Assembly: GCA_028283745.1 (NCBI GenBank)
Contig: JAPWJZ010000008.1
Span: 248,001 to 312,000, forward strand
Direction of reading: 5' to 3'
Length of the DNA stretch: 64,000 bases
DNA from: Micavibrio sp.
GTDB taxonomy: Bacteria; Pseudomonadota; Alphaproteobacteria; Micavibrionales; UBA2020
Shown: positions 35,043-44,885 of the stretch, piece after piece
Layout: each line of letters begins with the position of its first letter
Position numbering within the stretch: position 1 is the first letter of the stretch
Translations under genes and position numbers: made by a program
The notes under the pieces: model-generated
Database searches by the model: none
What the model saw: the letters and a program-made list of their open reading frames with translations, nothing else
What the model was told of the DNA's origin: nothing

Positions 35043-37928
35043 TCAGGCAACTTTTGCCTTCTTGGGCGCCAGCAGCGGTTTCAGGAACTGGCCGGTATAG
35101 CTGTCCTTCTTCTGGGCGACTTTTTCGGGCACGTCCTGAATCAGAATTTCCCCGCCCTTGTTGCCGCCTTCGGGACCGATGTCGATGATCCAGTCGGCGG
35201 TCTTGATAACCTCAAGGTTATGCTCGATCACGACCATGGTATTGCCGGTATCGACCAGGCGGTGCAGCACTTCCAGAAGTTTGCGCACGTCTTCAAAGTG
35301 CAGGCCGGTGGTGGGTTCATCCAGAATGTACAGTGTGCGGCCTGTTGCCCGTTTCGCCAGTTCCTTTGCCAGCTTTACGCGCTGCGCCTCGCCGCCCGAC
35401 AGCGTGGTGGCGCGTTGGCCCACATGCACGTAGCCAAGGCCGACTTCCTTCAGCGTTTCCATTTTTTCGCGGATAGACGGCACGGCTTTAAAGAAATCCG
35501 CCGCTTCCTCCACCGTCATGTCCAGCACATCGGCGATGGATTTTTCCTTGTACAGAACTTCCAGCGTTTCGCGGTTATAGCGCTTGCCCTTGCAGGCATC
35601 GCAGGTGACGTGAACGTCCGGCAGGAAGTGCATTTCAATTTTAATCACGCCGTCGCCCTCGCACGTCTCGCAGCGCCCGCCCTTCACGTTGAAGGAGAAA
35701 CGGCCGGGGCCGTAGCCGCGCGCCTTTGCTTCCGGCAGCCCCGCAAACCAGTCGCGGATGGGCGTGAACGCGCCGGTATAGGTGGCAGGGTTTGACCGCG
35801 GCGTGCGGCCAATGGGCGACTGGTCGATGTCGATGACCTTATCAAGGTATTCAAGCCCGCGAATTTCATCATGCGCGCCCGGTAATGCCCGCGCCTTCAT
35901 CAACCGGCGTGCGGCCGCGTTATACAGCGTATCGAGGATAAGCGATGACTTGCCCGAGCCTGAAACGCCTGTCACGCAGGTGAACGTGCCGACCGGAATT
36001 TTTGCATGGACGTTCTTCAGGTTGTTTTCGCGCGCGCCCACCACTTCAATCATCTGGGTTTCAATGCCGCCCTTGCGGGTTTCAACCGTGCGGCCCGCAC
36101 GGCGCACGGCCGGCACCTTGATTTCTTTTTTGCCGGTCAGGTATTGCGCGGTCATGCTGGTTTTGTGGCGCATCACTTCGGCGGGCGTGCCCATGGCAAC
36201 AACCTCGCCGCCATGAATGCCCGCGCCGGGCCCCATGTCGATCAAATAATCGGCGGCGCGGATGGCATCTTCATCATGCTCCACAACCAGCACCGTATTG
36301 CCAAGGTCCCGCAGGCGCTTCAGCGTTTCCAGCAGGCGGTTATTGTCGCGCTGGTGCAGGCCGATGGACGGTTCATCCAGCACATACAAAACGCCGGTCA
36401 GGCCGGAGCCGATTTGCGATGCCAGGCGAATACGTTGCGATTCACCGCCCGACAGGGTGCCGGACATGCGGGACAGCGAAAGGTATTCAAGCCCCACGTT
36501 GACAAGGAAGGTCAAGCGCTCGTTGATCTCCTTCAAAATGCGGGTGGCAATTTCCTTTTCTTTTTTCGACAGCTGGCTGGAAATTTTGCTGAACCAGTCG
36601 TGCGCCGCCTCAATCGACAGCGCCGAAATATCGCCGATGTGCTTCATGCCGATTTTGACGGCAAGCGCCTCCGGCTTCAGGCGGAAGCCGTTGCAGGCTT
36701 CGCACACGGCTTCGGTCTTGAAGTGGTCGAGTTCTTCGCGAATGCCGAAGCTGTCGGTTTCAAGGTAGCGGCGGTGCAGGTTGGGTATCACGCCTTCAAA
36801 TTTATTGGCGGTGTTATAGCTTTTGCGGCCATCCCAATATGTCATGGTGACTTTTTCATCACCGGAGCCGAACAGAATAACGTCGCGCAGCTTTTTGGGC
36901 AGCTTTTCCCACGGCGTGGTCATGGCGCCTTTATAGGCTTTGCACAGGCTTTCCAGCGTTTGCTCGTAATAGCCGCTGGTGGAATTCGCCCACGGGGCCA
37001 CCGCGCCGTCCTTCAACGTGGCGGTCGGGTCGGGAATGACCATTTCGGGGTCGAAGTGCATTTTGCTGCCAAGGCCGTCGCATTTCGGGCAGGCGCCGAA
37101 CGGGTTGTTGAAGGAAAACAGGCGCGGTTCAATTTCGGCAATGGTGAAGCCGGAAACGGGGCAGGCGAATTTGGCGGAATAAATATGCTCCGCCTTGGTG
37201 TCTGCGTTCTCGACAATCAGCAGGCCCTCTGCCAGCTTCAGCGCGGTTTCGACTGAATCCGCAAGGCGGTTGCCAAGGTCTTTCTTGACGACGATGCGGT
37301 CGACGACGACGGAAAGGTCGTGCTTCAGCTGCTTGTCCAGCACCGGCACATCATCCAGCTCATAGAACTTGCCGTCGATTTTAATGCGCTGGAAGCCCTT
37401 CTTTTTCAGCTCCTGCATTTCCTTGCGGTATTCGCCCTTGCGCCCGCGCACGATGGGGGCCAGCAGGTACAGTTTTGTGCCTTCACCCATTTCTAAAATC
37501 TGGTCGACCATCTGGCTTGCCGTCTGGCTGGTGATGGGCTTGCCGGTGGCGGGCGAATAGGGCACGCCGACACGCGCCCACAAAAGGCGCATGTAGTCGT
37601 GAATTTCGGTGACCGTGCCGACGGTGGAGCGCGGGTTGCGCGATGTGGTTTTCTGCTCGATCGAAATGGCAGGCGACAGGCCGTCAATCGCATCCACATC
37701 CGGCTTTTGCATCAGTTCTAAAAACTGGCGGGCATAGGCGGAAAGGCTTTCGACGTAGCGGCGCTGGCCTTCGGCGTAAATGGTATCAAACGCCAGCGAT
37801 GATTTGCCGGAGCCGGACAGGCCGGTAATAACCACGAGCTCGTCGCGGGGAATTTCAATGTCGACGTTTTTCAGGTTATGTTCGCGCGCGCCCTTGACGC
37901 GGATAAACTTGTTATATGCCTCGGCCAT
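35043..37928 (-). CDS. uvrA: UvrABC system protein A
   Basis: The damage-recognition ATPase of nucleotide excision repair. It is 961 aa from the ATG at 37928 (GGGAAG upstream); a frame extension to 38030 lacks family similarity. Both ABC modules are intact: Walker [15 protein letters not shown] and [14 protein letters not shown], and signatures [12 protein letters not shown] and [12 protein letters not shown]. Zinc-binding Cys pairs occur in CPKCDGLG and [17 protein letters not shown]. ssb lies about 2.6 kb away. Confidence 0.97.
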   Translation of the reverse strand: MAEAYNKFIRVKGAREHNLKNVDIEIPRDELVVITGLSGSGKSSLAFDTIYAEGQRRYVESLSAYARQFLELMQKPDVDAIDGLSPAISIEQKTTSRNPRSTVGTVTEIHDYMRLLWARVGVPYSPATGKPITSQTASQMVDQILEMGEGTKLYLLAPIVRGRKGEYRKEMQELKKKGFQRIKIDGKFYELDDVPVLDKQLKHDLSVVVDRIVVKKDLGNRLADSVETALKLAEGLLIVENADTKAEHIYSAKFACPVSGFTIAEIEPRLFSFNNPFGACPKCDGLGSKMHFDPEMVIPDPTATLKDGAVAPWANSTSGYYEQTLESLCKAYKGAMTTPWEKLPKKLRDVILFGSGDEKVTMTYWDGRKSYNTANKFEGVIPNLHRRYLETDSFGIREELDHFKTEAVCEACNGFRLKPEALAVKIGMKHIGDISALSIEAAHDWFSKISSQLSKKEKEIATRILKEINERLTFLVNVGLEYLSLSRMSGTLSGGESQRIRLASQIGSGLTGVLYVLDEPSIGLHQRDNNRLLETLKRLRDLGNTVLVVEHDEDAIRAADYLIDMGPGAGIHGGEVVAMGTPAEVMRHKTSMTAQYLTGKKEIKVPAVRRAGRTVETRKGGIETQMIEVVGARENNLKNVHAKIPVGTFTCVTGVSGSGKSSLILDTLYNAAARRLMKARALPGAHDEIRGLEYLDKVIDIDQSPIGRTPRSNPATYTGAFTPIRDWFAGLPEAKARGYGPGRFSFNVKGGRCETCEGDGVIKIEMHFLPDVHVTCDACKGKRYNRETLEVLYKEKSIADVLDMTVEEAADFFKAVPSIREKMETLKEVGLGYVHVGQRATTLSGGEAQRVKLAKELAKRATGRTLYILDEPTTGLHFEDVRKLLEVLHRLVDTGNTMVVIEHNLEVIKTADWIIDIGPEGGNKGGEILIQDVPEKVAQKKDSYTGQFLKPLLAPKKAKVA

Positions 37929-38086
37929 GGTCTTCCCGTGAATTGCTGCTTTGTGATTATGGTCAAACAATAGAAAGTCTAAGATGGGGCAAAAATCGCC
38001 CGCTGCAAGACCAGAACATATATAGAACATAAAATGCGTTTCGCCAACAGGATTCAGGCGTTACGGTGCGCAGAAACAGGGATGGA

Positions 38087-38473
38087 TCAGGCGGCGGGGC
38101 TGGTGAGTTCCAGAATGGCTTTCTCAAGCGCGTTAATGTCGATGGGTTTTTCAAAAATCCGGTCCGCACCGGCTTTTTTGGCAAGGGTCAGCGTATCCGT
38201 CGCTTCTGTCATGCCACCGCCGGACATGGCGATCACGGGCATTTCCGGCCGGTTGATCTTCGCAAACATAATCACAGCCGCGCCCTGCACGTTGGCCATG
38301 CGCATGTCGGTAATGACGATATCGGGCTGAAAGCCGCCCTGCAGCCGTTCAATGGCTTCCTTGCCGTCGGAGTCGGTGGTGACCGCAAAACCGCTGTCCT
38401 GCAGGCTTTCGGTCAGGATAAGGCGCACGAAGGCATCGTCCTCAACCAGTAAAATTTTAAGGGATTCAACCAT
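38087..38473 (-). CDS. Single-domain response regulator
   Basis: A 128-aa CheY-like receiver with no output domain. The acidic pair is in LLVEDDAFVR, the phospho-acceptor Asp in IVITDMRM, the Thr/Ser position in VIAMSGGG and the lysine in FEKPID. Such proteins act by protein contact in phosphorelays or on motors. No histidine kinase is next to it, so its partner is unknown. Confidence 0.9.
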   Translation of the reverse strand: MVESLKILLVEDDAFVRLILTESLQDSGFAVTTDSDGKEAIERLQGGFQPDIVITDMRMANVQGAAVIMFAKINRPEMPVIAMSGGGMTEATDTLTLAKKAGADRIFEKPIDINALEKAILELTSPAA

Positions 38474-38567
38474 TTAGCCTGCATACAGTTGTGTGAGCCA
38501 GCATTTACATTATTGCATGAATTGTTAGCGCATTGGTTAATTTGCAAGGGTGCGGCTGGATTAATTA

Positions 38568-38596
38568 TTGACATAAACAATCATTATTTCTAGAAA
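38568..38596 (+). promoter_or_regulatory. Candidate promoter
   Basis: TTGACA at 38568-38573, a 17-bp spacer, and TAGAAA at 38591-38596, about 45 bases before the ATG at 38642. The -35 is perfect and the -10 weak. Confidence 0.35.
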
Positions 38597-38641
38597 GGCT
38601 TTCCCCTGATCATTCATTACGGCAAAAGGAATTTTAAAGAA

Positions 38642-39235
38642 ATGGCTCTGCAGCATTACGCCAACGCGCGCGAACTGGTCATGAAACCCGAAACCCTTGA
38701 AGTGGTTGAAGCCGGCGTTGCCGCCATCCGCACAACCATGCTGTCCTATGGTTTCGACAAAGCGGCGATCGAAAGCATCAACTTCAAGATTACCGAGCAT
38801 ACGCTGACGATTTCGGAAGACGAACGCCGCGGCGGCGCCTTCCATACCCAGGCGGACGGCCAGCCGTTTTTCGCCATTACCCTGACGGCCCCGGGTTCGC
38901 TGATGGATATTGCCGGCGGCACCCCGCTGCCGCCCGTGCAAATGCCCCCCGCGCAACAGGCGCTGCTGCTGGCGTTTGAGGTAGGCACCAACCTTTTCTC
39001 CCGCGTTGAAGACGCGCTGGAAGTAAAATACGGCACGAAGCGCGATGAACGCGCCGGCGGCGTAAGCGCCGATATCATGAACTGCAATTTTGAAACCACC
39101 ACCCGCCGCGACCCGAAATTGTTTTTCGCCGCGCTGAACGACCTGGTCGACATGCGCCTGAATATGCTGACGCCAAAACTGGAAGCGCCGAAGACTGCCC
39201 CCGCTGCCAAGCCGCCGAAGCCTTTCACGCCGTAA
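38642..39235 (+). CDS. Hypothetical protein, 197 aa
   Basis: Unknown and soluble. The N-terminal half is alternating helix and strand (VVEAGVAAIRTTML, FKITEHTLTISEDE). The middle has a Pro-rich loop (GGTPLPPVQMPPAQQ). The end is helical with an Ala/Pro/Lys tail. The ATG at 38642 is preceded by AGGAATTTTAAAGA. A perfect hairpin follows about 25 bases after the stop. Minus-strand frames over it were treated as shadows. Confidence 0.65.
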   Translation: MALQHYANARELVMKPETLEVVEAGVAAIRTTMLSYGFDKAAIESINFKITEHTLTISEDERRGGAFHTQADGQPFFAITLTAPGSLMDIAGGTPLPPVQMPPAQQALLLAFEVGTNLFSRVEDALEVKYGTKRDERAGGVSADIMNCNFETTTRRDPKLFFAALNDLVDMRLNMLTPKLEAPKTAPAAKPPKPFTP

Positions 39236-39258
39236 GCGGGTATTACCCCATATATAAA

Positions 39259-39292
39259 CATGCGGCCTGTCTGAACGGGACAGGCCGCATGC
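39259..39292 (+). terminator. Hairpin after the 38642 gene
   Basis: Perfect stem ATGCGGCCTGTC / GACAGGCCGCAT with a loop of about seven bases. There is no T-run, so termination efficiency is uncertain. Confidence 0.45.
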
Positions 39293-39677
39293 ATATGGAG
39301 AGTACGACGGCTTTCCGAACCCCGGGGGCGGTAGTCGCGAAAAGCAGCAGCGCATGGGCGATCCGAAACACCGAGCATCAAGGCCGACCTGACGAAGCGA
39401 AAATAACATCTTCGTCCTGGCGGAACGGGCACATTGGCGATGGCCGTTCCATGTGGGGGTGTGGTGGGTGCTTTGGGTGTTTATGTTGTGGTGCGCGCCT
39501 TCATGGGAATTTCGCATCACCGCATACGCTATGATTTAATCATCTCATAAACAGGTGAGAATATCGTAAATTATGCGGGCCTTTTTTCTAAAATTTTAGG
39601 CATTTAAACTGCTGTAAACATGCGTAAATCGCGCGCTTTTGGCGCGCAGCGTTAAATAGCGTTGTAGATTTTAGCGC
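39293..39677. other. Intergenic, no gene seen
   Basis: About 385 bases between a hairpin and the end of a minus-strand gene. I see no convincing coding frame, RNA or repeat here; it becomes AT-rich toward 39600. Confidence 0.5.
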
Positions 39678-40271
39678 TTAAGCGGCAGATTTTTTCGCAA
39701 CCGCGACCAGTTCTTCGAAACGCGCAATGTACTGGCGCTTCGCATCATTCGGCGGCAGCGGGTTGATCTTCCAGTTGCTGACCGCTTGCGGCGGGGCCCC
39801 GAAGAATTTTTCGCTTTCTTCATGGCTGAAGCCGGCAATCTGCGTGGCCTCAAGATAGGCGGAAATTTTGTCCGCGCGCTTGATGAATTTTTTCAGCTGG
39901 GTGTTTTCCGCCGCCGGCAGGCCGAAACGGATGTGGATGGCCTGCATCAGCTTATCCTCAAAGGCGCGGTAGTTGATGCCCAGCGCGTTCTTGAAGGGGG
40001 AGATCATGTCACCCACCACATATTCCGATGCGTCATGCAGCAGTGCCGCCAGCAGCCATTGCGTATCCGCATGCGGCTCCAGCGTGCGGCAGATGTCTTC
40101 GACAATCACGGAATGCTGCGCGACGGAAAAGGAATGCTCGCCCGTCGTCTGGCCGTTCCAGCGTGCGACTCTGGAAAGTCCGTGGGCGATGTCCTCGATC
40201 TCAATATCCATCGCCGAGGGATTGATAAGGTCGAGACGGCGTCCGCTCAACATTCTTTGCCATGCACGCAT
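39678..40271 (-). CDS. HD-domain hydrolase, YfbR (5'-deoxynucleotidase)-like
   Basis: 197 aa from the ATG at 40271, which has GGCAGGG seven bases upstream; a GTG at 40298 is an alternative. HD-superfamily metal ligands are readable in GEHSFSVAQHS, LLHDASEYVVGD and the downstream RADKISAYLEA. YfbR-type enzymes remove the phosphate from deoxynucleoside 5'-monophosphates. The family resemblance is good; the exact substrate is inferred. Confidence 0.85.
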   Translation of the reverse strand: MRAWQRMLSGRRLDLINPSAMDIEIEDIAHGLSRVARWNGQTTGEHSFSVAQHSVIVEDICRTLEPHADTQWLLAALLHDASEYVVGDMISPFKNALGINYRAFEDKLMQAIHIRFGLPAAENTQLKKFIKRADKISAYLEATQIAGFSHEESEKFFGAPPQAVSNWKINPLPPNDAKRQYIARFEELVAVAKKSAA

Positions 40272-40501
40272 ATTTTGCCCTGCCTTCCAGCTTGTCACCT
40301 GATCCCTTGAAACGCGTCTGGCAGCATGTTAAACATAAGGCCATTTCAGCGCTTATGAATCTGACAGATTCTCGGGGTGTCTTTCTTTTGAGTTACCGGC
40401 AATGGTAATGCAGCCTCCGTCAATTTTCCAGAGGATTTATAGCGGCGTGAAAAGTTAAGTGCGAAGCACAAAAAACTGAGTGTAAGGAAAGGGATATCGT
40501 C

Positions 40502-40996
40502 GTGGCAGGCAGCGTTAACAAGGTCATTCTGGTGGGCAATCTTGGCAAAGACCCCGAAATCCGCTCCTTCCCCAACGGCGGCCGCGTCGCCAACTTCTCC
40601 ATCGCCACCTCCGAAAGCTGGAAGGACAAGGCGACCGGCGAGAAGAAAGAGCGCACCGAATGGCACCGTATTTCCGTCACCAACGACGCGCTTGTGGGCG
40701 TGGTTGAACGCTACGTAAAAAAAGGCGCGAAGCTTTACATCGAAGGCCAGCTGGAAACGCGCAAATACACCGACAAAGACGGCGTCGAGCGTTACACGAC
40801 CGAAGTCGTGCTGCGCCCCTACCGCGGCGAGCTGACCATGCTTGACGGCCGCTCCGGCGGCGCTTCCTCCGGCATGGGCGGCGGCGACGAAGACTACGGC
40901 ACGCCCAGCAACCTTGGCGGCGGCAACCAGCAGTCTTCCGGCGGTTCCTTCGGCGCTTCCAACAAAGCCGACATGGACGACGAAATTCCGTTCTGA
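40502..40996 (+). CDS. ssb: Single-stranded DNA-binding protein
   Basis: SSB coats single-stranded DNA in replication, repair and recombination. The start is a GTG at 40502 (AGGAAAGGG upstream). The OB-fold fills residues 1-110, opening NKVILVGNLGKDPEIR. A Gly/Ser/Gln-rich linker and the acidic partner-binding tip DMDDEIPF follow. The length is 164 aa. It is near uvrA, as in many alphaproteobacteria. Confidence 0.97.
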   Translation: MAGSVNKVILVGNLGKDPEIRSFPNGGRVANFSIATSESWKDKATGEKKERTEWHRISVTNDALVGVVERYVKKGAKLYIEGQLETRKYTDKDGVERYTTEVVLRPYRGELTMLDGRSGGASSGMGGGDEDYGTPSNLGGGNQQSSGGSFGASNKADMDDEIPF

Positions 40997-41022
40997 TCAT
41001 CAAGCCTGCGAGGGATTAGATT

Positions 41023-41697
41023 TTGTCAGTCTCCGGCATCGTACGCGCACTGCAGTCACCGCTGCTATATACCAACCTGCTCATCGCGGCGGGTACGGGT
41101 GTATACTTTGCGCTCACGGGCTATGTGACTTTGGTCTGGCCCTTTATTGTCGGCCTGCTGTTTTCCCCCATTGTGCTGCCGCTGCTGCTGACCCCCGTCG
41201 GCCTGTTCGCGGGCATGGCGCATATTTTGTCGCAGCAAAAGCCGGGCATCGCCCGCATCCTTAACATCCTCAGTGTCGGCACGCTTGTTACCGCCATGAC
41301 GGGCACGGTGGTTTTGACGCTGCGCCTTGTCTATGCGGTGGCGCTGGTGCAGCCGCTGGCCGCGGTCTTTGGCGCGGCGATCGCCATTGCGGCCTGGGCG
41401 CTGCTGGGCATGAAAGACCGCCAGAACCTGTTCTTCACCGGTATGCTGCTGATGCTGCAAATCACCACCATCGGCATTGCCTATGGCATGGTGACGCAGG
41501 AATGGGACACGACCATGACCTTCTGGTCCTTCTGGGTCGCCATGGTCGCCATGGTGCTGCTGCAAACAGCCTATGAAGCCATGTTCATCAAGCCTGTCGC
41601 GGCAGCCGCGCCCGCAGCGCAAGCGCCTGCGTCAGCACCGGAAGCGCAAGTAACGCCGCCGCCGTCTGACGCGCCGCCGGCCCCGCCCGCCGCTTAA
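41023..41697 (+). CDS. Hypothetical polytopic membrane protein
   Basis: 224 aa with about six hydrophobic spans between residues 15 and 185, then a Pro/Ala tail of some 35 residues. The start is a TTG at 41023 with GAGGG nine bases upstream, shortly after ssb. The family is not recognised and no transporter motif is seen. Confidence 0.65.
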   Translation: MSVSGIVRALQSPLLYTNLLIAAGTGVYFALTGYVTLVWPFIVGLLFSPIVLPLLLTPVGLFAGMAHILSQQKPGIARILNILSVGTLVTAMTGTVVLTLRLVYAVALVQPLAAVFGAAIAIAAWALLGMKDRQNLFFTGMLLMLQITTIGIAYGMVTQEWDTTMTFWSFWVAMVAMVLLQTAYEAMFIKPVAAAAPAAQAPASAPEAQVTPPPSDAPPAPPAA

Positions 41698-41703
41698 AAT
41701 ATC

Positions 41704-43233
41704 TTATTTGCTTTTCTTGACAGTCGCTGCCGCTTCGCCGTCGCGGAAGCGGAGGGTGACGTCGGTGGATTTTTGCGCGTCGGCAGCGGCGGAAATGATG
41801 TTGCCGCCGGCATCGAACACCACGGCATAGCCGCGGTCCAGCACGCGCTCGAACGACAGGCTTTGCAGCATGCCATCAAGGTTGGCAAGGTGCCGCTGGC
41901 GGTCTTGCAATATTTTGGCTTGCGTATTGGCAAGGCGTTCGCCGAAGTTGCCGGTGTGGCGGCGGGCATCGCCGATTTTTTGCAGGACGCGCTGCGGTGA
42001 CAGTTTTGCGCCAAGCTCCCGCAGGCGCGCATCGCGCTTTTGCACCCAGCCGGCAAGGCCAAGGTCGAGGCGCGTTGATAAATGTTCCAGCTTTTGCGCG
42101 CCCTCGTTTTTGCGCTGGAGCAGCGCGCGCGGCGATAATGCGGCGGCAAGCTCCGCAAGGCGGCTGGCGCGGCGGTCAAAGCCGCTGCGCAGGCTTGTGT
42201 CCAGCCGCGCTGTTGCATGGTCAAGCCGCTGGTTCGCATGTTCCAGCAGCCGTTTCGGGTCGCCAAGGCCGCGGCCCAGACCCTGCAGCTGCACGCCGTA
42301 CCGCTGCACCAGACGCTGCACGGAAACAAACATGCGCTGCTGGTTTTCCATGACGAAGGCGATCAGCTCTGCCCGTACCGGCACGGCTTTTTCGGCGGCG
42401 GCGGTGGGGGTGGGGGCGCGAAGGTCGGCGGCGTAATCAATCAGCGTGGTGTCGGTTTCATGCCCGACAGCGGAAATCAGCGGAATGCGGCTGGCGGCGG
42501 CGGCGCGCACCACGGCTTCATCGTTGAACGGCATTAAATCTTCCAGCGACCCGCCGCCGCGCGCGACGATGAGCAGGTCGGGCTTATCGGGCGAGCCATC
42601 GGGGATGCTGTTAAAACCGGCAATCGCCGCCGTGACTGCCGCTGCCGCGCCCTGCCCCTGCACCATGACGGGCCAGAGCAGCACGCGGCGCGGAAAACGC
42701 TCGCTCAAGCGGTGCATGATGTCGCGGATGACGGCGCCGGTCGGCGATGTAATCACGCCAATCGTGCGCGGCAGGAAGGGAATGGGCTTTTTGCGCGCGG
42801 CATCGAACAGGCCTTCGGCGGCAAGCTTTTTCTTGCGGTCTTCCAGCATTTTCAAAAGCGCGCCTTGCCCTGCCAGCTCCATCGTTTCGATGATCATCTG
42901 GTAGTTGGAACGGCCGGGGTAGGTCGTCAGCCTGCCGGTGCAGACAACTTCCATGCCCTCTTCGGGCTTGAGGCCAAGGCGGGAGACGGTGCCTTTCCAG
43001 CAAATCGCATCCAGCACCGCCGCGTCATCTTTCAGCGATGTATACAGGTGGCCGGATTTGGCGACGGTGACTTTTGAAATTTCACCGCGCACGCGCACGA
43101 AGGCAAAGTTTTCCTCCACCGTGCGCTTCAGGCGGTTGGAAAGTTCGCTCACGGTAAATTCGGGCGGCGCATTGGCGCCGGGGGTTTCCGGCACGGGCGG
43201 CAGGCCAAACGGGTCGTCTCCAAAAAAGCTCAT
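41704..43233 (-). CDS. xseA: Exodeoxyribonuclease VII large subunit
   Basis: The catalytic subunit of the single-strand exonuclease ExoVII. 509 aa: N-terminal OB-fold (VSELSNRLKRTVEENF, VRVRGEISKV), catalytic core with GVITSPTGAVIRD, ARGGGSLEDLMPFNDE and SAVGHETDTTLIDYAAD, then a long coiled-coil C-terminal region. The small subunit gene xseB is not visible in the window. A small gene sits 11 bases upstream on the same strand. Confidence 0.95.
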   Translation of the reverse strand: MSFFGDDPFGLPPVPETPGANAPPEFTVSELSNRLKRTVEENFAFVRVRGEISKVTVAKSGHLYTSLKDDAAVLDAICWKGTVSRLGLKPEEGMEVVCTGRLTTYPGRSNYQMIIETMELAGQGALLKMLEDRKKKLAAEGLFDAARKKPIPFLPRTIGVITSPTGAVIRDIMHRLSERFPRRVLLWPVMVQGQGAAAAVTAAIAGFNSIPDGSPDKPDLLIVARGGGSLEDLMPFNDEAVVRAAAASRIPLISAVGHETDTTLIDYAADLRAPTPTAAAEKAVPVRAELIAFVMENQQRMFVSVQRLVQRYGVQLQGLGRGLGDPKRLLEHANQRLDHATARLDTSLRSGFDRRASRLAELAAALSPRALLQRKNEGAQKLEHLSTRLDLGLAGWVQKRDARLRELGAKLSPQRVLQKIGDARRHTGNFGERLANTQAKILQDRQRHLANLDGMLQSLSFERVLDRGYAVVFDAGGNIISAAADAQKSTDVTLRFRDGEAAATVKKSK

Positions 43234-43244
43234 CGGGATGACCT

Positions 43245-43553
43245 TTAGAACCGCGGGCGGTAGGGAACTTTGGGGCGGCCGGGGGGGCCAAGGTGAATGA
43301 TGTCCGCCATTTTTTCGACCAGCAGGGTATTGGTATTCGCGGCGGTTGTGCCATCCACGCGCACGCGCTGGCCCACCAGCGCATCAAGCGCGGGGTTGCT
43401 GAAGGGGTTTGCGCCGGTGACCTGAACTTTCAAGGGGTTGCCGTTGCCGGTATCCAGCACCACGGCCTCATGTTCCGACTTGGAGCCTTTGTGAAGGCGC
43501 TGGCGGCGCAGCACGCCGGTAAAAGTCTGTTTCTGGCCAACGGTCATGGTCAT
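43245..43553 (-). CDS. Hypothetical small protein, possible OB-fold-like
   Basis: 102 aa, unknown. The segment TGVLRRQRLHKGSKSEHEAV, a hydrophobic strand, and LVGQRVRVDGT suggest a small beta-barrel; this is inference. Two ATGs two codons apart (43553 and 43547) share an AAGGG element. It lies directly upstream of xseA and may be co-transcribed. Confidence 0.55.
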   Translation of the reverse strand: MTMTVGQKQTFTGVLRRQRLHKGSKSEHEAVVLDTGNGNPLKVQVTGANPFSNPALDALVGQRVRVDGTTAANTNTLLVEKMADIIHLGPPGRPKVPYRPRF

Positions 43554-43593
43554 GTTCCCTTCATCGGTCTTGCGGGGCAGTATGGCTTTGGTA

Positions 43594-44085
43594 TCAGCGT
43601 TTGTCTTTAAAAAAATCTTTCAGCAGCCGGGCGGCTTCCTGCTCATCAATGCCGCCGTATACCTCGGGTTTGTGGTGGCAGGTGGGTTGCTGGTAAATGC
43701 GCGGGCCATGCTCCACCCCGCCGCCCTTCGGGTCATAGGCGCCAAAATACAGGCGGCGGACGCGCGCAAAGCCAATCGCGGCGGCGCACATGGGGCAGGG
43801 CTCCAGCGTGACGTACAAATCGCATTCGGCAAGGCGTGGGCTGGCCAGCTTGCGCCCGCCCGCCTGCAGCACCAGCATTTCGGCATGGGCGGTGGCATCA
43901 AACCGTTCTTCGGTCAGGTTGCCGGCTTCGGCAATAATATCGCCACTGGGGCCATGCACCAGCACCGCGCCCACGGGTATTTCGCCGCGTGCCGCGGCCG
44001 CCTGTGCCAGCGCCAGCGCGCGGGCCATATGGCCCTGCGGCGTGCCGCCGTTTTTCCCGTTATTGCTTTGCTCTTGCTCCGTCAT
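43594..44085 (-). CDS. tadA: tRNA-specific adenosine deaminase TadA
   Basis: TadA converts A34 to inosine in the wobble position of tRNA-Arg(ACG). The zinc site is complete: AHAEM with the catalytic glutamate and LEPCPMCAAAI with two cysteines. 163 aa, in the family range, with an N-terminal Gln/Asn-rich extension. Its substrate gene, tRNA-Arg(ACG), is 3.7 kb away in this window. It is divergent from the pseudouridine synthase gene, with 17 bases between starts. Confidence 0.93.
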   Translation of the reverse strand: MTEQEQSNNGKNGGTPQGHMARALALAQAAAARGEIPVGAVLVHGPSGDIIAEAGNLTEERFDATAHAEMLVLQAGGRKLASPRLAECDLYVTLEPCPMCAAAIGFARVRRLYFGAYDPKGGGVEHGPRIYQQPTCHHKPEVYGGIDEQEAARLLKDFFKDKR

Positions 44086-44102
44086 GCGGTTAAAGTACCA
44101 GA

Positions 44103-44879
44103 ATGACAGGACCTAAGCAAAAAGATGGCGGCTCCAAAAGCCCCGATGATGACGGCGCAAAAGGCGAGCGCATTGCAAAACGCATGGCTCGGGCCGGCGT
44201 ATGCTCCCGCCGCGATGCCGAACGGTTGATTGCGGAAGGCCGCGTCAAGCTGAATGGCAAAGTTCTGGAAAGTCCGGCCATGAATGTCTCCGAATTCGAT
44301 AAAATCGAGGTCGATGGCATTCGTGTGGGCAAAAAAGAGCCGACGCGGCTTTGGCGTTACCATAAACCGCGCGGTCTTGTGACCTCCCACCGCGATGAAA
44401 GCGGCCGGGCGACCGTGTTTGAGCATCTGCCGGAAAACCTGCCGCGCGTCGTTTCCGTCGGCCGGCTTGACCTGAACTCCGAAGGGTTGTTGCTGCTCAC
44501 CAATAACGGCGAACTGGCGCGGCACCTTGAGCTACCCTCCACGGCCTGGACACGCAAATACCGCGTGCGTGCTTTTGGCGAAATGACGCCGGATAAAATC
44601 GAGACGCTGAAAAAAGGCGTGCGCGTTGAAGGCATCCAGTACGGCCCCATCGAGGTGGCGCTGGAGCGTGAGCAGGGCGACAACGTCTGGATTTCAATGA
44701 TACTGACCGAAGGTAAGAACCGCGAAATCCGCAAGGTCCTCGAATTCCTCGGCCTTACCGTCAACCGCCTTATCCGAACCTCCTACGGCCCGTTCCATCT
44801 GGGCAAGCTGCTGGAAGGCGAAGCCGAGGAAATCGGCCGCAAGGCAATCTCGGAATCGCTCGGCGGTAAATTCCTTTAA
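44103..44879 (+). CDS. rluB: RsuA/RluB/RluF-family pseudouridine synthase
   Basis: 258 aa. After a charged N-terminal tail comes an S4 RNA-binding domain (RIAKRMARAGVCSRRDAERL). The catalytic domain has the active-site Asp in GRLDLNSEGLLLL and the family closing region LTEGKNREIRKVLEFLGL. The family modifies rRNA; the RluB assignment (23S U2605) is the most likely for a protein with this S4 layout but is not proven. Confidence 0.88.
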   Translation: MTGPKQKDGGSKSPDDDGAKGERIAKRMARAGVCSRRDAERLIAEGRVKLNGKVLESPAMNVSEFDKIEVDGIRVGKKEPTRLWRYHKPRGLVTSHRDESGRATVFEHLPENLPRVVSVGRLDLNSEGLLLLTNNGELARHLELPSTAWTRKYRVRAFGEMTPDKIETLKKGVRVEGIQYGPIEVALEREQGDNVWISMILTEGKNREIRKVLEFLGLTVNRLIRTSYGPFHLGKLLEGEAEEIGRKAISESLGGKFL

Positions 44880-44885
44880 ACGGTT